A stretch of 64,000 nucleotides of DNA from Paraburkholderia sp. BCC1884. GTDB taxonomy: Bacteria; Pseudomonadota; Gammaproteobacteria; Burkholderiales; Burkholderiaceae. The stretch is taken from assembly GCF_900996225.1 (NCBI RefSeq), contig NZ_CAAJGL010000068.1, positions 992,001-1,056,000 of the forward strand. Reading direction: 5' to 3'. This document shows, in pieces, positions 63,545 through 64,000 of the stretch. A program made the position numbers and the translations under genes. How positions within the stretch are numbered: the first letter of the stretch is position 1; every line of letters begins with the position of its first letter. The notes under the pieces were generated by a model. That model searched no databases. It was not told where the DNA came from and saw only the letters and a program-made list of their open reading frames with translations.

Positions 63545-64000
63545 GGTATTAGCGAGATATTAAACGGAAAGTATAAATGCTGCGGCTAATTCCGCGGGCG
63601 TAACCGACACGCGCACGGGTTCCAACCGTCTTGCCGCGAAGCTGCAGACCGTTCTTGAACGCGACCCGTCCTGTACCCACTTGTTTTTCTTCCGGTACTA
63701 TGTGGTGTGCTTGCTCATGAAACGCCTCGACTAGGGTCGTTTCGTCTGGCCGAGGGCGCAAGCGGTACGGTGTGCCTGTCCCGCGTCTTGTTGCCGGTGC
63801 CGCTCGGAGGTATCGACTGACACCATCCGACGCACACACGTGGCCCACCCATACGTCGACGACGGGGCATCGAGATCGACAACGATGTCGTTGAATACGG
63901 CCTCTGAACAGTAGACTTGAGACGCTGGACCTTCCTGCACTTCGGTTCCACCGGTGGCGGCGAAAGGGTGGGCGTGATATACAAGTTGGTTACCACGGCC
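63545..64000. other. Window edge, no gene recognised
   Basis: Minus-strand frames (63549-63848 and 63715-63996) run to the edge and could be the end of a gene or a transposase fragment. I recognise no domain in them. Confidence 0.35.

Noticed and set aside
63549-63996. Minus-strand frames reaching the right edge of the window
   Set aside because: Cut by the window edge and without a recognised motif, so neither a gene nor a transposon can be supported.
1-64000. CRISPR arrays, tRNA or rRNA genes, prophage or defence systems
   Set aside because: Read for repeats at regular spacing, tRNA-like cloverleafs and known defence motifs; none was found.

Overview
The window reads as accessory DNA from a Burkholderiaceae-type betaproteobacterium, most likely Paraburkholderia, Caballeronia or a close relative. 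This is inferred from two Burkholderia-style OmpC-family porins, an H-NS-like protein with the family C-terminal motif, a DUF3331 protein, a MocR regulator, and decayed IS607- and IS66-type elements. About 40 of 64 kb is intact coding sequence (my own sum, roughly 63%). That is low, and together with several pseudogenes and gaps of up to 2.7 kb it suggests a replicon or island still being remodelled, such as a megaplasmid or a flexible part of a second chromosome. No tRNA, rRNA, CRISPR array or intact transposase was seen.

Layout. 1-12.2 kb holds redox and stress genes: the 3' end of a dihydrolipoyl dehydrogenase, Dps, a short H-NS-like protein, a glutathione S-transferase next to a three-module flavin/iron-sulfur oxidoreductase, a TehA-type membrane protein, a multicopper oxidase, and a GC-rich pyruvate oxidase gene (poxB). 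13.2-20.6 kb holds a MocR regulator, an AraC regulator, a decayed IS607-family element, an MFS exporter and a MerA-like disulfide reductase. 21.7-26.6 kb holds a deleted LysR pseudogene and then a minus-strand catabolic unit: LysR, class II aldolase-like protein, MFS importer, iron-type alcohol dehydrogenase. 26.6-29.3 kb is almost empty. 29.3-37.2 kb holds a small winged-helix-like protein, a DUF302 protein, a cysteine hydrolase, a second decayed IS607 element that keeps a truncated tnpB, a DUF3331 gene, a porin, a small membrane protein and a catalase.

37.8-46.8 kb is the clearest catabolic operon. An IclR regulator faces a plus-strand series: a LigI-like amidohydrolase, a family III CoA-transferase, a lyase of the PEP mutase/isocitrate lyase family, and a two-subunit aconitase-type dehydratase, then a porin and an MFS transporter. 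The expected chemistry is uptake of a carboxylic acid, lactone or CoA chemistry, hydration/dehydration, and retro-aldol cleavage to pyruvate or another 2-oxoacid. The substrate is not known.

After an IS66 remnant (47.2-48.1 kb), 48.6-63.5 kb holds a second degradative set: an NHL-repeat protein, a BKACE-family enzyme with a changed metal-ligand position, a Rieske oxygenase with a divergently transcribed reductase, TetR and LysR regulators, a SnoaL-like protein, a fumarylacetoacetase-family hydrolase, a VOC (extradiol-type) protein and an OprB-like porin. Oxygenation, ring cleavage and hydrolysis of an aromatic compound is the simplest reading. The linkage is inferred from gene order and not proved by the sequence.
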